Positions 1 to 10,958 of a DNA stretch of 64,000 nucleotides are shown one piece after another (the first letter of the stretch is position 1; every line of letters begins with the position of its first letter). The stretch covers positions 28,835,860-28,899,859 of the forward strand of contig OW388293.1 of assembly GCA_936450465.1 (NCBI GenBank), in the 5' to 3' direction. The notes beneath the pieces are model-generated. The model searched no databases. It was not told the origin of the DNA and saw only the letters and a program-made list of their open reading frames with translations. The position numbers and the translations under genes were made by a program. Source of the DNA: Gibbula magus (Eukaryota; Mollusca; Gastropoda; Trochida; Trochidae).

Positions 1-1375
1 TACTGTGTTTAAATTGCAGTGCCAGTATTGCGGAAGCGCCTTGAATTTAATATACGCTAGTTGGCTCTTACATCGCAAAGCAAACAACGGGCGTTCGTCT
101 GTTGTTGAGGAGTAATGTAAATTAAATTATAAATGAATAGTTTGATAAGCGTTTCTTTCTCGAATTGCAATAATTTTTAGAATATGTAAATTTGTGTGAT
201 GTAAGTATTTCCAAAATGTTTAGATGATTTACAAAAAAGTTCATCATTTGAATCAACCAGATAAAATTGATATTGTGTCATGTATGACTGTGGGATTTGA
301 TAATTGTCACGGAAGGAATGTAAATGGTACGCCACTGTATAGTCAATTTGAACATTTTTTTTTATAGTAAAATGATTTATGGTATATACCAAAGTTGGCT
401 CAAATCAGTGAGAACAATATTTCGTTTCGTCACCGAGTTCGGATTTTACACAACACCTTATAGTTAGCATTTCCGGAATAGAGCCGGAAGGGCATTTCAG
501 GCATTGTTTTGAAACTCTTTTTTACATACTCGAGAGGTTCAGTTGTTACGTTGGATTGAAAGCTCCATGTTGGGATTCAACACTCAATAAGGTATGCAAT
601 GACTTCATAGTGATAAGAAGTATTATCCGCCACGTATTTCAGAACAATTTACCCCAGCGTTTGTGAGTTTGGATATCGTCGCGATGTCCCTATAGTTATT
701 ATTCTAATATATGATTGTGTATTGGTTCATCATGTCTTCAATAAGGAACCATTTACTTATTGTATATATTATATTCAGAACATGATTATGGCAAGAGATT
801 ATCCTCGTGGTTAAAGACTGATCACCCCGGAACCACATTCAGGGTATGCCTATTTGTATATTTTAATGTTTCATGTATGCTTTATATATATTCTGCTATT
901 ATGCATTGAATGCATAATGTGATGTTTGTAATCATAATGTTAATTGCCAGATTGTGGTAATTAAGTGTTAGAATGTATATTTTGTATTGCTTCACTATGT
1001 GTCATTTGAATATAGTGAATGGGTAAATCTTTTAATTATCTCCCTTTGTAAATGTATGTTATGTGTAATAATCATTGATGTACTGTTCTATCATATATTG
1101 GTAGTGCACCTTCTGAAGCAATGATTATTGATAATGCATAATGTATCTTTGTCTATGTATTTAGCATAATATTACATGTTATGCAGTAATGATGCAAGGA
1201 ACGTGTTATATTTTATGAATATTTATGTTGGATGTTGATGTATTTTATATTGTATTACATTGTGTTTTGCAGGGTGTACATATCGGTTCTGCGTGCTTTC
1301 ATCGCACTGAGAATAAACCCTCACAACCCGTGACCAGTGTTTGGTTATTTCTTTATCCCCTACACGACCGGTTAC
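1..1375. other. AT-rich non-coding sequence, possible LTR-like end
   Basis: No gene is recognisable here; the only open frame (177-392) has no domain signal. Near 1303-1375 the sequence runs from AATAAA through a pyrimidine-rich stretch to ACGACCGGTTACA, which resembles the 3' end of an LTR (polyadenylation signal, then a terminus in ACA). I could not find the matching TGT start, a primer binding site or a target duplication, so the LTR reading is weak. Confidence 0.25.
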
Positions 1376-2251
1376 ATTCTTATAATGAACTTCTTTGTAA
1401 ATAGTGAAGTTTATTCATTATGTTGAATTTGCTTTGTTTACAACTCTGACGAAAAAGATGTTTTATAACACACGGCTGCAGAACGTTAGTTCATAAGTTG
1501 TTGTGACATTCGGTGCTCAATGCTGGTGGTTGGTGCCTGATTCTGAGGATGTGCTACTGTCAGGAAGGGAAGATATTATAACACAGGACAACAGAACTTT
1601 AGTTAATAGGCTGTTGAGACATTCAGTGCTTTGTCTCGTCTGGTGACTGACTCTGCGGATGTTCTACTCTCAGGAAAGGAAGGTACAGGACAACAGAACG
1701 TTAGTTAATAGGCTGTTGAGATATTCAGTGCTCAGTGTCGGCGTCTGGTGACTGACTCTGAGGTTGTTCTACTCTAAGGAAGGGAAGATATTATAACACA
1801 GGACAACATAACGTTAGTTGATGAGATGTTGTGACATTCAATGCTCAGTGCAGCACAGGGGATAAGCCCTGTCCATGCTAAACCGGAAGTTGGCAGTTGT
1901 CAACAACCATTTTCTCGACAGACAGTAGTTTTTTTTAACTGGGGTGGGTCCTGAAATTGGTCAGTTTAAAATAGTTTCCTTTGAATGATTTTAGCAATAT
2001 CAAGTTGTTTCAACCCGAAATAGCTATAGTTCACAATCGCTACATCTTTGGAACATGACATGTAGTATATTTTATAATTTTAACAATACGGGGCGAGTCA
2101 ATCGTCTTCAGGGAAAAAAGCCGCGAAAAGGCGACTTTCTAAATGAAAACAGCTAATCTACATAGATGTTAACTATATTTAATGTAATTTTTAGTAGAAT
2201 ATGGTAATTTAGGTCTTGCATTAACGTTACAGTATTCACCGATTGATCGAA

Positions 2252-2400
2252 GACGAGATATTAGCAAAAATAAACTCTGTACACATTGATGGTAGTTGCA
2301 TCTGTTGACAAACATTTCCATGAACATTTCCAACAACCTGGACAGTGATGTTGCAACTACCATCAATGTGTACAGTTTTTATTTTTGCTAATATACCGTC
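2252..2400. mobile_element. Foldback hairpin element (MITE-like), 149 bp
   Basis: A long inverted repeat: the left arm (about 2252-2300) starts GACG and runs through TAGCAAAAATAAACTCTGTA, and the right arm (about 2351-2400) is its complement ending CGTC. The arms are about 45 bp with few mismatches around a loop of about 50 bp. It sits inside the interrupted tandem array, consistent with insertion. No coding capacity. No clear target duplication was identified, so the superfamily is open. Confidence 0.7.
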
Positions 2401-2497
2401 CCTCAGGACAACAGAACGTTAGTTAATAAATTGTTGGGACATTCAGTGCTCAGTGTCGGCGAGTGGTGACTGACTCTGAGGGTGTGCTACCTCTGGA

Positions 2498-2555
2498 GTG
2501 AGTGAGTTATTGTTTAACGCCGCTTCGGTAGAATCGCAGCCACTTGCGGCGTTAC
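2498..2555 (+). repeat. GTGAGTGAGT...TAACGCCGCTTCGG dispersed repeat, copy 1
   Basis: A short copy of a dispersed repeat with the consensus order GTGAGTGAGT, TTTAACGCCGCTTCGG, ATCGCAGC and GCGGCG. A second copy lies near 21732-21794. Similar sequences are, as I recall, abundant in molluscan genomes, which supports the taxonomic guess. Whether it is SINE-derived cannot be decided here. Confidence 0.55.
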
Positions 2556-2749
2556 TTCTGGAAGTTAATTAGTCTGTTATAATGCACGGCAACAGAACGT
2601 TTTTGATAAGTTGTTGTGGCATTAAGCGTTCGGTGCTGGTGGTTGGTCTGACTCTGAGGGTGGGCTACTATAAGGAAAGGAAGAGATGTGTTATAACAGT
2701 TTGTATTTATTTTGTCCTTGCCATGCACCCTCAAATCTGGATGTGACAA

Positions 2750-4060
2750 AATATTTGTTTCATCTTTAAATAATTAACTATGAAATAAGAATGGTGCAAT
2801 GCCTGATGAGCTAATGAGCCAACGTATCTATTTTAAACTTTCATCGACAATTCTTATTTTGATAACAACAACTATATATTTTGTTTTCTATACTTTATTA
2901 TGATGGTTTTTCTATTTTTGTGTGTATTATATTTGATTGGATTTTGTAGGACAAATTGAAAAGTATATGATAACAAAACATCCATATATAATTTATATGT
3001 ACATTTTAAAAACATCTCTTATAAGTGAAAATAGTTTTTCTCTTTTTCAAGACTATCATCCTCGGTTACCCAGGGTTTTATATATGCTCCGTTACTCTCC
3101 ACTATATCATCCGAGGATGCAAGACAATTTGATATTATAAAACTCTCCGCTCTCTGTAAGACGGCTGGTGTTTACGTTATATAATCAGACGGGAAGAGCA
3201 CGAGCGGCACGTGCACGGTGTCCATTTCCAAAACCATCAATGATCTTTGATTTTAGCGACATACAGAAAGTGGGTTTTATTCTCTCCTCACCTGAATTGA
3301 TTTTAATTAGTGCCAAGACCTGCAAAGCTATTTTAACTGCTCGCAATGCCTATTTATACCATAGTTAAGTATTTTACCATTTTACACATATGTATATATT
3401 TTATGGATTTATTGTGTTTTATATATTACATTTTAATTGTACTGCACACCCAAGATGTATTTTAACTTAATATGTTACAGTGTAAATTGTTTCATAATAA
3501 CTATTTGGGAGCTATCATGACTCATATTATATCTGAAAATCAAGAGTTTCACCAGTGATTGTGGAATTACATTTTGACTACATACGCCGATCGATCTGTG
3601 ATGAATTGGCTGTTTTACGGGTATTTATTTAATGTCAATTTGTTCGTGGAACATTCAAAATTGAAAAGTAAATAACATCCATTGAATATTTTATTATTAA
3701 TTCAAGACAGAAAACATGAACGTTGTCGTCTGGAACAGGATCTTTTCAACAGTACGACATGACATGTACTACACTTCACTGCCACACATATGAAACAAAT
3801 ATTATTGTTTTAAAGTTGAATGTTATAGTCAAATTAGTTCTTTTTACAGACAACTGGATAATTTTTTTAAAAAGCAGTTTGATGGGTTTTTACGTCATGT
3901 CATGTATTGAACTGACATATGTCATTCAATATATGTTACTTTGATAAATCTCAACTGAATATAATATAAACAATCTCATGAAATTGATTTTTTTTTAAAA
4001 ACTATTAAGAGTGATTATTTGGCTTGGGAAACCCCTCAGATGTCACCATTTCAGCTTAAG
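2750..4060. other. AT-rich non-coding stretch
   Basis: No gene is supported. A segment at about 3052-3120 has facing ATCCTCGG / CCGAGGAT motifs, which suggests the edge of a dispersed repeat. The short frames at 2937-3140, 3168-3368 and 3723-3944 have no recognisable domain or consistent splice signals. Confidence 0.4.
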
Positions 4061-4072
4061 AATTCAAAATTT

Positions 4073-4260
4073 TCTAGGGGGAGGCCCCCCAAACCCCCAC
4101 CTATGGGAGGGCGCACCCTCCCATGCCCTCCCCCCGACAACTATACGTTGTCGGGCGGGTCTGCGCTCCGCGCAAACCCGGGCCTGGGACACAGGGCCCA
4201 CTACAGTTGAACTCTGTGGGCCAATGGCCCATATGGTTATTTTTCCAGAGTAACCCCTGA
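4073..4260. repeat. GC-rich island of consecutive hairpins
   Basis: A GC-rich block in very AT-rich surroundings, built from successive short inverted repeats: a GGGGGAGGCCCCCC segment, the GGGAGGGCGCACCCTCCC segment, CCCGACAACTATACGTTGTCGGG (4132-4154), GGGTCTGCGCTCCGCGCAAACCC (about 4157-4179), GGGCCTGGGACACAGGGCCC and a TGGGCC/GGCCCA pair. Overlapping frames are by-products of the palindromes. It is probably a repeat-element end or a structured non-coding repeat. Confidence 0.6.
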
Positions 4261-4734
4261 ATATACGACAAAACCATTGTCAAACTCCTTTCCGCGATTG
4301 TCGGTGCTAGATGACGTTGTCTCCCTACAAGTGTTGCGCGGAGTTCGAAAACTATTTTATCAGCTGTTTACAGTTCACTGAGTACAAGTTGTTGACTTTC
4401 ATTGTTTGTTTTGATTGTTGCAAGTGTCATATTGGTTGCTTCGCGCAAATTCAACTAATTAAACACTTTGTATAAACACTCAGCAGTCTGTGTTATTTTC
4501 ATCAAATTAAATTATTATTGTTGATCAGTCTTAATACTATAATAGTTAATACCACAATATCTTCACTAAAATGAAATCGATTTCATGTCAACGATTTTAT
4601 TTGTTAATGTTTTTACTGAACATACCATTACATAACCAATGCAGTTGGTATATGTTTACCTTCTTATATAAATCAAATTTAATTTTATAATAAAAATGAA
4701 TCACAAGTATATTTCTAATACATTTTGTTCAAAG

Positions 4735-5992
4735 GTGCAGAAACTTGCTGTAATAGGCGGGGCAACCACCCAGGAAGCGACAAGGAAAACATTGGGCCAC
4801 ATTGTGGGACAAAACTGGTGCTTCAGCTTAATTGAATGGGGAAGGGGGAGAAGAGGGCGTTTTCTGCCCTAAAGCTGAAGTTACTCTCCAGTAAGTAAAA
4901 TTAATGTATATATATATAAATCATATAGGCCTAATTGTCATTCATTCGTTTTAGATTGATATTTAATAAAAGTAACAAGTTTAGATTACAAATAAGTTCA
5001 GCATAATAGTTAATGGCCATATTGAATTACTTTCATTTAAAGTGGTCAGAGGTCAAAGGTTATTATTAAATTGGATTCAGCTAGACACTGTGACAGCTTC
5101 TGCTATTTAATCGGTTTGATCATCATGGTTTTACATATAACTATGCTATGATATTCCATAACCAGTAATATTTATTATTATGGAGATTTTTTTTTATTGA
5201 TATGAATTATTATAATACTCAACTTGAACTTTTACAATTAATATAGCCTAAAACTGATAGGTTAAATGTGACAAGAATATTATTTAAATTTTAATACATC
5301 TGAGAATTTGTTGTCATCATGGTGAATATTTGAATGTTATGTTTGGTAATGTTACATTTAAATATGGTTAAACATTTTTAATCTTTTCAGCAATTCATTT
5401 CAAGATGTAAATTGTTCTGTTCATCTTGAATTTGAAATTCATGAATACTTCATGAACTTAATCATTCAATGCCAATTTATTCATGAACATTCAATGTTTA
5501 TGATGTACAATTCATGACCTAGTTCATGAACATAAGTGAGAATTTTACGTCACAAACTAATTAATGAATATATTACTTCATGAACAATTCAGGGAATTTA
5601 ATTCATGAACTGTTCAATTAGTTCATGAAATAAAATTAAATATATTCTCACTTATGCTCATAAACAAATCATGAAATCTTCATGACGACACTTCTTGAAG
5701 AGTTTATGAATTTTTCATTAAGAATTCACCAACATTTCGCCAGTGTATCATTCAGAATCCTAGCTGTAACGGGAGGGCTGAGGGCACACTTTTGCTCATC
5801 ATGCGGTCCCTACCATTAGATCGCCATGTAGTCTTGGTCAGAACATCATATTATTGTAAATTTATCTCCTTACATATAAATTGATAAATCTTTTTCTTTA
5901 TTTCAGAGGCTGTACAGAAAAACATGGATACAAGGCACCCTTCTGAAAGAGACATAGAACATGCCATAAAGCTCACAAAGTGGAGGAAATAA
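4735..5992 (+). pseudogene. DUF4806-like two-exon gene fragment with one frameshift
   Basis: Exon 1 (about 4735-4890) reads KLAVIGGATTQEATRKTLG, then a segment with W and, after a single-base shift in the G-run near 4847-4856, KRAFSALKLKLLS. A consensus donor (A|GTAAGTA, 4891) follows. Exon 2 (5907-5992) starts after TTTCAG and reads AVQKNMDTRHPSERDIEHA, then IKLTKWRK and a stop; the split codon rejoins as Lys. The order (GG-T..E..R, then W-G-K-R-AF, then a basic I-x-x-A-I-x-x-x-K-W end) matches the DUF4806 domain common in multi-copy invertebrate proteins of unknown function. Without the shift the frame stops at 4872. No upstream exon was found. I infer a decayed copy, possibly spread with a mobile element. 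Confidence 0.6.
5390..5720. repeat. TTCATGAA-rich palindromic cluster
   Basis: TTCATGAA or TCATGAAC cores occur about ten times in 330 bp. A 22-bp inverted pair, GTTCATGAACATAAGTGAGA (from 5522) against its near complement (5643-5665), gives a stem-loop. It lies inside the intron of the DUF4806-like fragment and looks like a degenerate hairpin MITE. Confidence 0.5.
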
Positions 5993-6475
5993 TTAACTTT
6001 TAAGACCCAAATGTCACTCCTGATGCATTTACTTTGTCATGTACTGATTAAAATGTTAAAAACAAAACCATTTGTTATTTTGTAATTATTATTAGCACTG
6101 GAAGACTGGAAGATTGTTGTCCAAAAAAATAGTTTTATTTAAGGTTTTAATTTTGAATTTACACACATAGGAAGTTTTAATGTTATAGTGTAGCACCTGT
6201 ATAGGCAAAAGTCAATATTTTGAATTTAACATTTAAGTATATATATATTCCCACACGAAAGTTGTTTTCTTAATTAAATTCATCATTTCTTGTAGAAGTG
6301 ATATTTTTTCAACTATAATTATTCAAAGGCTGAATTTTGAAAATACTTAACAAAAGTATGTGAATATGATCTCAAGAGGTGGTACGCTGATGATTAACTT
6401 ATAATAATAATGATAATGAAGTGTGTTCCAGGAAAATACTACTAATTATCAAAAAGTAATTAATAATTCAAGTAC

Positions 6476-6620
6476 GGGCCGATGCTGGCCCGATAATTTT
6501 ATGCCGACGTCGGGCCGATGTAGAACCGATGAGCAAAACTTCATCGGCCCGATGGAGTTCGCCGACGTCGGGCCGATTATGTTAACAGCGTCAGGCCGAT
6601 GTCTGGCCGATGTAGTTGTG
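6476..6620 (+). repeat. GGGCCGATGT minisatellite
   Basis: Repeats of GGGCCGATGT / GCCGACGTCGGGCCGATG about every 20-45 bp in otherwise AT-rich DNA. The 96-residue frame across it (6423-6713) is low complexity and has no domain, so I treat it as a repeat by-product. Confidence 0.5.
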
Positions 6621-7225
6621 CTGTCTGTTTGTCATATAGTGTGTCCGTCCGACTGTGTACATGTCTGCCCATTGCTTGGAATGATGTCTTTGAGTCTGAT
6701 AATGTTCTCATAATGATTTTTATTGTAAATAGTGGGGTTTAGGCATTATATTGACTTTGCCTTGTATTTATAAGATTGTATAGTGTGCATGACATTGAAT
6801 GAATTTTATAAAAAAAAAAACCAAATCAATAAAAAATATAGAAAAATATATTAAATGTATATGTGTGGTTACTTGAATACATGCATTACTGTAGCAGTGA
6901 AGGTTTTAGTTTAAATTTATTTGAAATAAGGAGAGAGTTGAGGAATGTGTCTGTCTGTTGGTCCTATTGTTTGTCCGTCCGAATGCGTACATGTCTTTGA
7001 GTCACTGAATGTTTTCATAATGATTTTTTTTTGTAAATAGTGGGGTTTAAGCATTATGTTGACTGTTCTTTGTATTTATAAGATTTTAAATTCAAGTTTC
7101 AACCAGGTTATAATCGCGTGGACAAACACATTGTGACATTCATTTCTTAAATATACCGTAGTGTGCATTAAATGACATTGAATAATTTAAAAAAAAAAAT
7201 CAAATAAAAATATAGAAATAGGATT
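6620..7225 (+). repeat. Direct duplication, two copies about 325 bp apart
   Basis: Copy 1 (about 6620-6850) and copy 2 (about 6945-7225) share GTCCGTCCGA, TACATGTCT, CATAATGATTTTT, TTGTAAATAGTGGGGTTTA, GCATTATRTTGACT and TTTGTATTTATAAGAT, each followed by an A-rich run (AAAAAAAAAA then ATCAATAAAAATATAGAAA-like). A diverged third piece occurs at 1376-1440. The A-rich ends suggest a short element, but no coding part is seen. Confidence 0.55.
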
Positions 7226-7254
7226 AAACTTGAATTTTATAGTTCTGTTGCACA

Positions 7255-8298
7255 CGGTATCTGACTGGTCCGGTGTCTGTCGGGCCTGGTGTCTGTTGAC
7301 CCCGACGTCTGTATTTGTTGTATGTCCTGGTGTCTGTCTGGCCCGGTTTCTGTCTGACCTGGTGTCTGTTGAGCCCGACGTCTGTTGTACTGCTCGGTGT
7401 CTGTCTGGCTGGTGTCTGTCTGGCCTGGTATCTGTTGAGCTCGACGTCTGTATTTATTGCATTTCCCGGTGTCTGTCTGGCCCGGTGTCTGTCTGTCCTA
7501 GTTTCTGTTGAGCCCGACGTCTGTATTTGGCGTATTTGCCGGTGTCTGTCTGTCCTGGTTTCTTATCAAGTGTCTGTTTGGTCCGATGCCTGTCTGACCT
7601 GGTGTCTGTCTAGCCCGGTATCTGGCCAAGTGTCTGTCTGGCCCGGTTTCTGTCTGTCCTGGTGTCTGTTGAGCCCGACGTCTGTTGTACTGCCCGGTGT
7701 TTGTCTGGCTGGTATCTGTCTCGCCCTGTGTCTGTTGAGCTGGACGTCTGTATTTGTTGTATTTCCTGATGTCCGTCTGGCCGGTGTATGTCTGGCCTTG
7801 TGTCTTATTGAGCCCGACGTCTGTATTTGTTGCATTTCCCGGTGTCTGTCTGTCCTAGTGTCTGTTGAGCCCGACGTCTGTATTTGGCGTATTTGCCGGT
7901 GTCTGTCCTGGTGTCTGGTCAAGTGTCTGTTTGGTCCGATGTCTTTCCTGGTGTCTGTCTGACCTGGTGTCTGTTAAACATGGTGTCTGGCAAAGTGTCT
8001 TTCTGGCCCGGTGTCTGTCTGTACTGGTGTCTGCCTGACCCAGTGTCTGTCTAGCCCGGTGTCTGTCCTGGTGTCTGTCTGTCCTGGTGTCTGTCTGGCC
8101 TGGGATCTTTCTAGACCGGTGTCTGTAAGTTCTTTTAGGTCCGGTGGCTTACTAGCCAGGTGTCTTTCTGGTGTCTGTCGATGCTGTATGGCCCGGTATC
8201 TATCTAGCCTGGTGTTTGTAAGTGCTGTCTAGCCCGGTGTCTGTCCAACCTGGTGTCTATCAGCCTGATGTTTATCAGCCCGTTATCTATCAGCCTGG
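7255..8298 (+). repeat. GTGTCTGTCTGGCCC-type minisatellite, left part
   Basis: Tens of imperfect units of about 16-20 bp with core GGTGTCTGTCTGGCCC, plus longer higher-order blocks containing GTTGAGCCCGACGTCTGTAT. Open frames up to 215 residues on the plus strand and 118 on the minus strand exist only because the unit lacks stops; they are Cys/Val/Leu-rich repeats without domain character. The array continues at 16894-17005, so it was one array cut by the Harbinger insertion. Confidence 0.85.
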
Positions 8299-8549
8299 CC
8301 CCGATTTCTCGACACAAACTTAAGTTTTTACTCAAGTTTAAAACTCAGTTACATTTTTTTACTCAACTGAGTTTGAGACTCAGTTCCATTTCTCGGAACA
8401 AACTCAGCAGAAACTCAACTGAGTCGCAAACTCAGTTTTAAAATCAATCTCAGTTTTGTTTTTTTTGGCGACATAAGCGACAATCGCGCGAAATTCAACA
8501 TCCGTTTCTAGTGTAAACACGGAAGTATCGTCTGCTAACCGAGCTTAAC

Positions 8550-8725
8550 ATGGCGGACAGCAAACAACGGCGGCCAAACTGGACAGAAGAAGAACGGATT
8601 TTCCTTGTAGAAGCTGTCAACAGACGAGCGGAAAGATTATTTGGAAAGTTCAAAGGATGTGGGGCAACTAAAGGGAGTAAGCTGAAGGAGCAAGCTTGGG
8701 AAGAGGTTGCCGAGGCCCTAAATGC
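8550..8725 (+). CDS. Myb/SANT-like domain exon of the Harbinger partner gene
   Basis: The best preserved exon of the partner gene: 58 codons plus two bases, with a good donor (GC|GTGAGT, 8726). The tryptophans of WTEEE and WEEVAEAL are spaced as in Myb/SANT-like transposon proteins. The start is the first ATG after the subterminal repeats and begins MADSKQRR. It joins the exon at 9406 in frame. Confidence 0.75.
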
Positions 8726-10094
8726 GTGAGTAGACAAACTAATATTTTCAGCTGATCAGTACCACCTCTCCTTTGTTAGATCTAAATTATAACATTAAAA
8801 TACATATATATCAAACAAAAACATCAATTCATTCGTAAAATGAGAACAAATTCATCCATTGGTAGTCTCGTGAACAGCTTTTTTAATGAAACATCGACGG
8901 CTTACCGATCGCTTGCTAGTCCGGTTTTCGATCATGTCCATTTTACATCATCTACCGTCACGCAGGGCTTACTAAATACTTTTGACACTTGTTGTTAAAA
9001 AATATCCCATATTTTCCAAATATATGCCTATGTTTAGTATGATTGCAACATATATATGACTCCTAAGAAATATTGAAATATTGAATTTGAAGTGTTGACA
9101 AAATTCAACACAATTTCCATTGGCTTTACCTCTGGTTGCAATATTGTCATTTTTCAGTTGTTCCCATGCCCAAAAAAATCATCTTTCACAAATCATTTCC
9201 ATTAATCAAATAGAGTAAATGAAATTCACTATATTTTTTCTTAAAACGATAGTTATATATTTAATCCATTAAACAATTCTTAAACAATTCTTAATTTACT
9301 GTGCCAGTGTAAAATAAATTGAACAAACAAATATGTATCTAACATGAACTGTATCTAACATAACAGATTTTTTTCATTGAACTTATTTTAAAAATTGTAT
9401 TCCAGGAAGTCTGGAATTATAAAAAGAACAGTTGATGAAACCAGGAAGCAGTATGCAAATCTAAAACAAAGAGGTTTGATTCATTTGTTTTAAATCAGTT
9501 TAATTTCAAAGCATATATATATTGCCTTTTAAAGAAAATGATACAAGATCACACTTATAGGAATATTATTGCAATTTATTGAATATAGTGACTAGTGAAT
9601 AAACATAACCACAAAAATAACTTCCTTCAAGTGAATAAATTTTCTTTCAAATATTTAACAAAATCATCATTATAAGATTATTGGTAATCATTATCAATTA
9701 TCACTGAAAAATGTATGTTGACTCAAGGATTTTTAAAGAACTACAGAATATTTCAGAATAAATCAGTCAACATTGTCAGATTAATTCTTAACTTTTCTAA
9801 AAAATATTCAGGTAAGTTCATTCACAATGATAAGATAAATTTGATAGACTTGATCATCATGCTTAATATATTTCAACGGTAAAGGAAAAATCTGATGCCA
9901 TCCGACGGCCAAAGAGTAGAGGAGGGCCTAAACCTGCCTCACCCTCACCTGCCTAAAATAAAATCATTGATGACATGGCGGACAGGCCCACCCTGCAGGG
10001 TCTTACAGATGGAATAGACTCAGAAGGTAAATAATAATTCAGAGATCTTCAAAAATTGATTGAAAATCAATACTTGAAAAGGCCAAGTTCATTC

Positions 10095-10958
10095 CATCCT
10101 GGAAACCAGGGGTACTTTGTTTCGCTCGCTTCACTTTGAAACAACCCCTGGATTCCTAGGTGGCAAAAGGCTCGACGGGCGTTAAATATAACTACCAATC
10201 ACAGAAAAGTCTATAGCTTTTCTATAGATCCAATCAGCGATTTCCCTTTATACAAGCCCCTCCCCTTGGAGTTTACATGGACAACAATGACTGCCGTTCG
10301 TTATGACACCGAGGCTTCATTTTCAGTACATTATTGTATTATTTCAGCTTTTCTCTGTATAATGTTCATTGCATATATGTATCATGAATGTGTTGACAAT
10401 CTATAACAACACATTATGTTGTCCAAAGTCTATCATGTTATTACGTTAAATTGATGTTTGATGATGTATTATTAATGTATGCAAATTATTTTAAAATGCG
10501 CGAATGTTTGTCATTGTCAGTACATGTCAAATAAAAATACTTCTGACATTTCAACAGAGTGCGAAATCAGGTCCGCTGGAAAGCGTTCTCATACCATTTG
10601 AATGTTCTCGAGTTGACAGTATGGGCAGGAGTTAATATTAGAACTTATATGAACAAATGTCGCTCTTTCAATGCCAGAAGTATAAAATACAATTTCAGGA
10701 TTAAGACGAGATTGGACTGTTTCGTCAAGCATGTGCGACACTGACACTCGCTTCATTGTTTAAATCATAATTTACCTCCTTATTTGGTTACGCCAAGGAA
10801 TTTAGAAACACGGTTGGCCATTGGTGTGCTATAATTAGCAAAAGGGACTTTCCTATTTTTTGGTGAACCCAGCGCATCGAGCCTTTTGCCACCTAGGAAT
10901 CCAGGGGTTAGTTTCAAAGTGAAGCGAGCGAAACAAAGTACACCTGGTTTCCAGGATG
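10095..10958. mobile_element. Mutator-like (MULE) non-autonomous element, 864 bp
   Basis: The terminal inverted repeats are about 85 bp long with very few differences, beginning CATCCTGGAAACCAGG and running through TTTCGCTCGCTTCACTTTGA and CCTGGATTCCTAGGTGGCAA. Both ends are flanked by the same 9 bp, AGTTCATTC (10086-10094 and 10959-10967). Long TIRs with a 9-bp duplication fit the Mutator superfamily. The interior has no transposase; the 61-residue frame at 10559 shows no domain. It is nested in the Harbinger element and is therefore younger. Confidence 0.8.

Larger units (their letters stand above)
1440..2700. repeat. Interrupted tandem repeat, unit about 103-116 bp
   Basis: Units carry ACAGGACAACAGAACGTTAG, then a GCTGTTGAGACATTCAGTGC-like segment and a CTGACTCTGAGG segment. 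Copies begin near 1471, 1582, 1685 and 1798, and again near 2404 and 2585. The array is split by unrelated sequence (about 1850-2400) that includes a hairpin element, and by a GTGAGTGAGT repeat at 2500. Copies have diverged and one is shortened, so the array is old. No coding function is seen. Confidence 0.7.

Noticed and set aside
1262..1375. A full LTR retrotransposon
   Set aside because: Only an LTR-like 3' end can be seen; no 5' LTR start, primer site, gag/pol or target duplication was found.
7230..8232. Long plus-strand frames (93, 215 and 73 residues) rich in Cys, Val and Leu, and a 118-residue minus frame
   Set aside because: They follow the minisatellite period exactly and change only where the unit changes; there is no splice support or domain. 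The repeat simply lacks stops.
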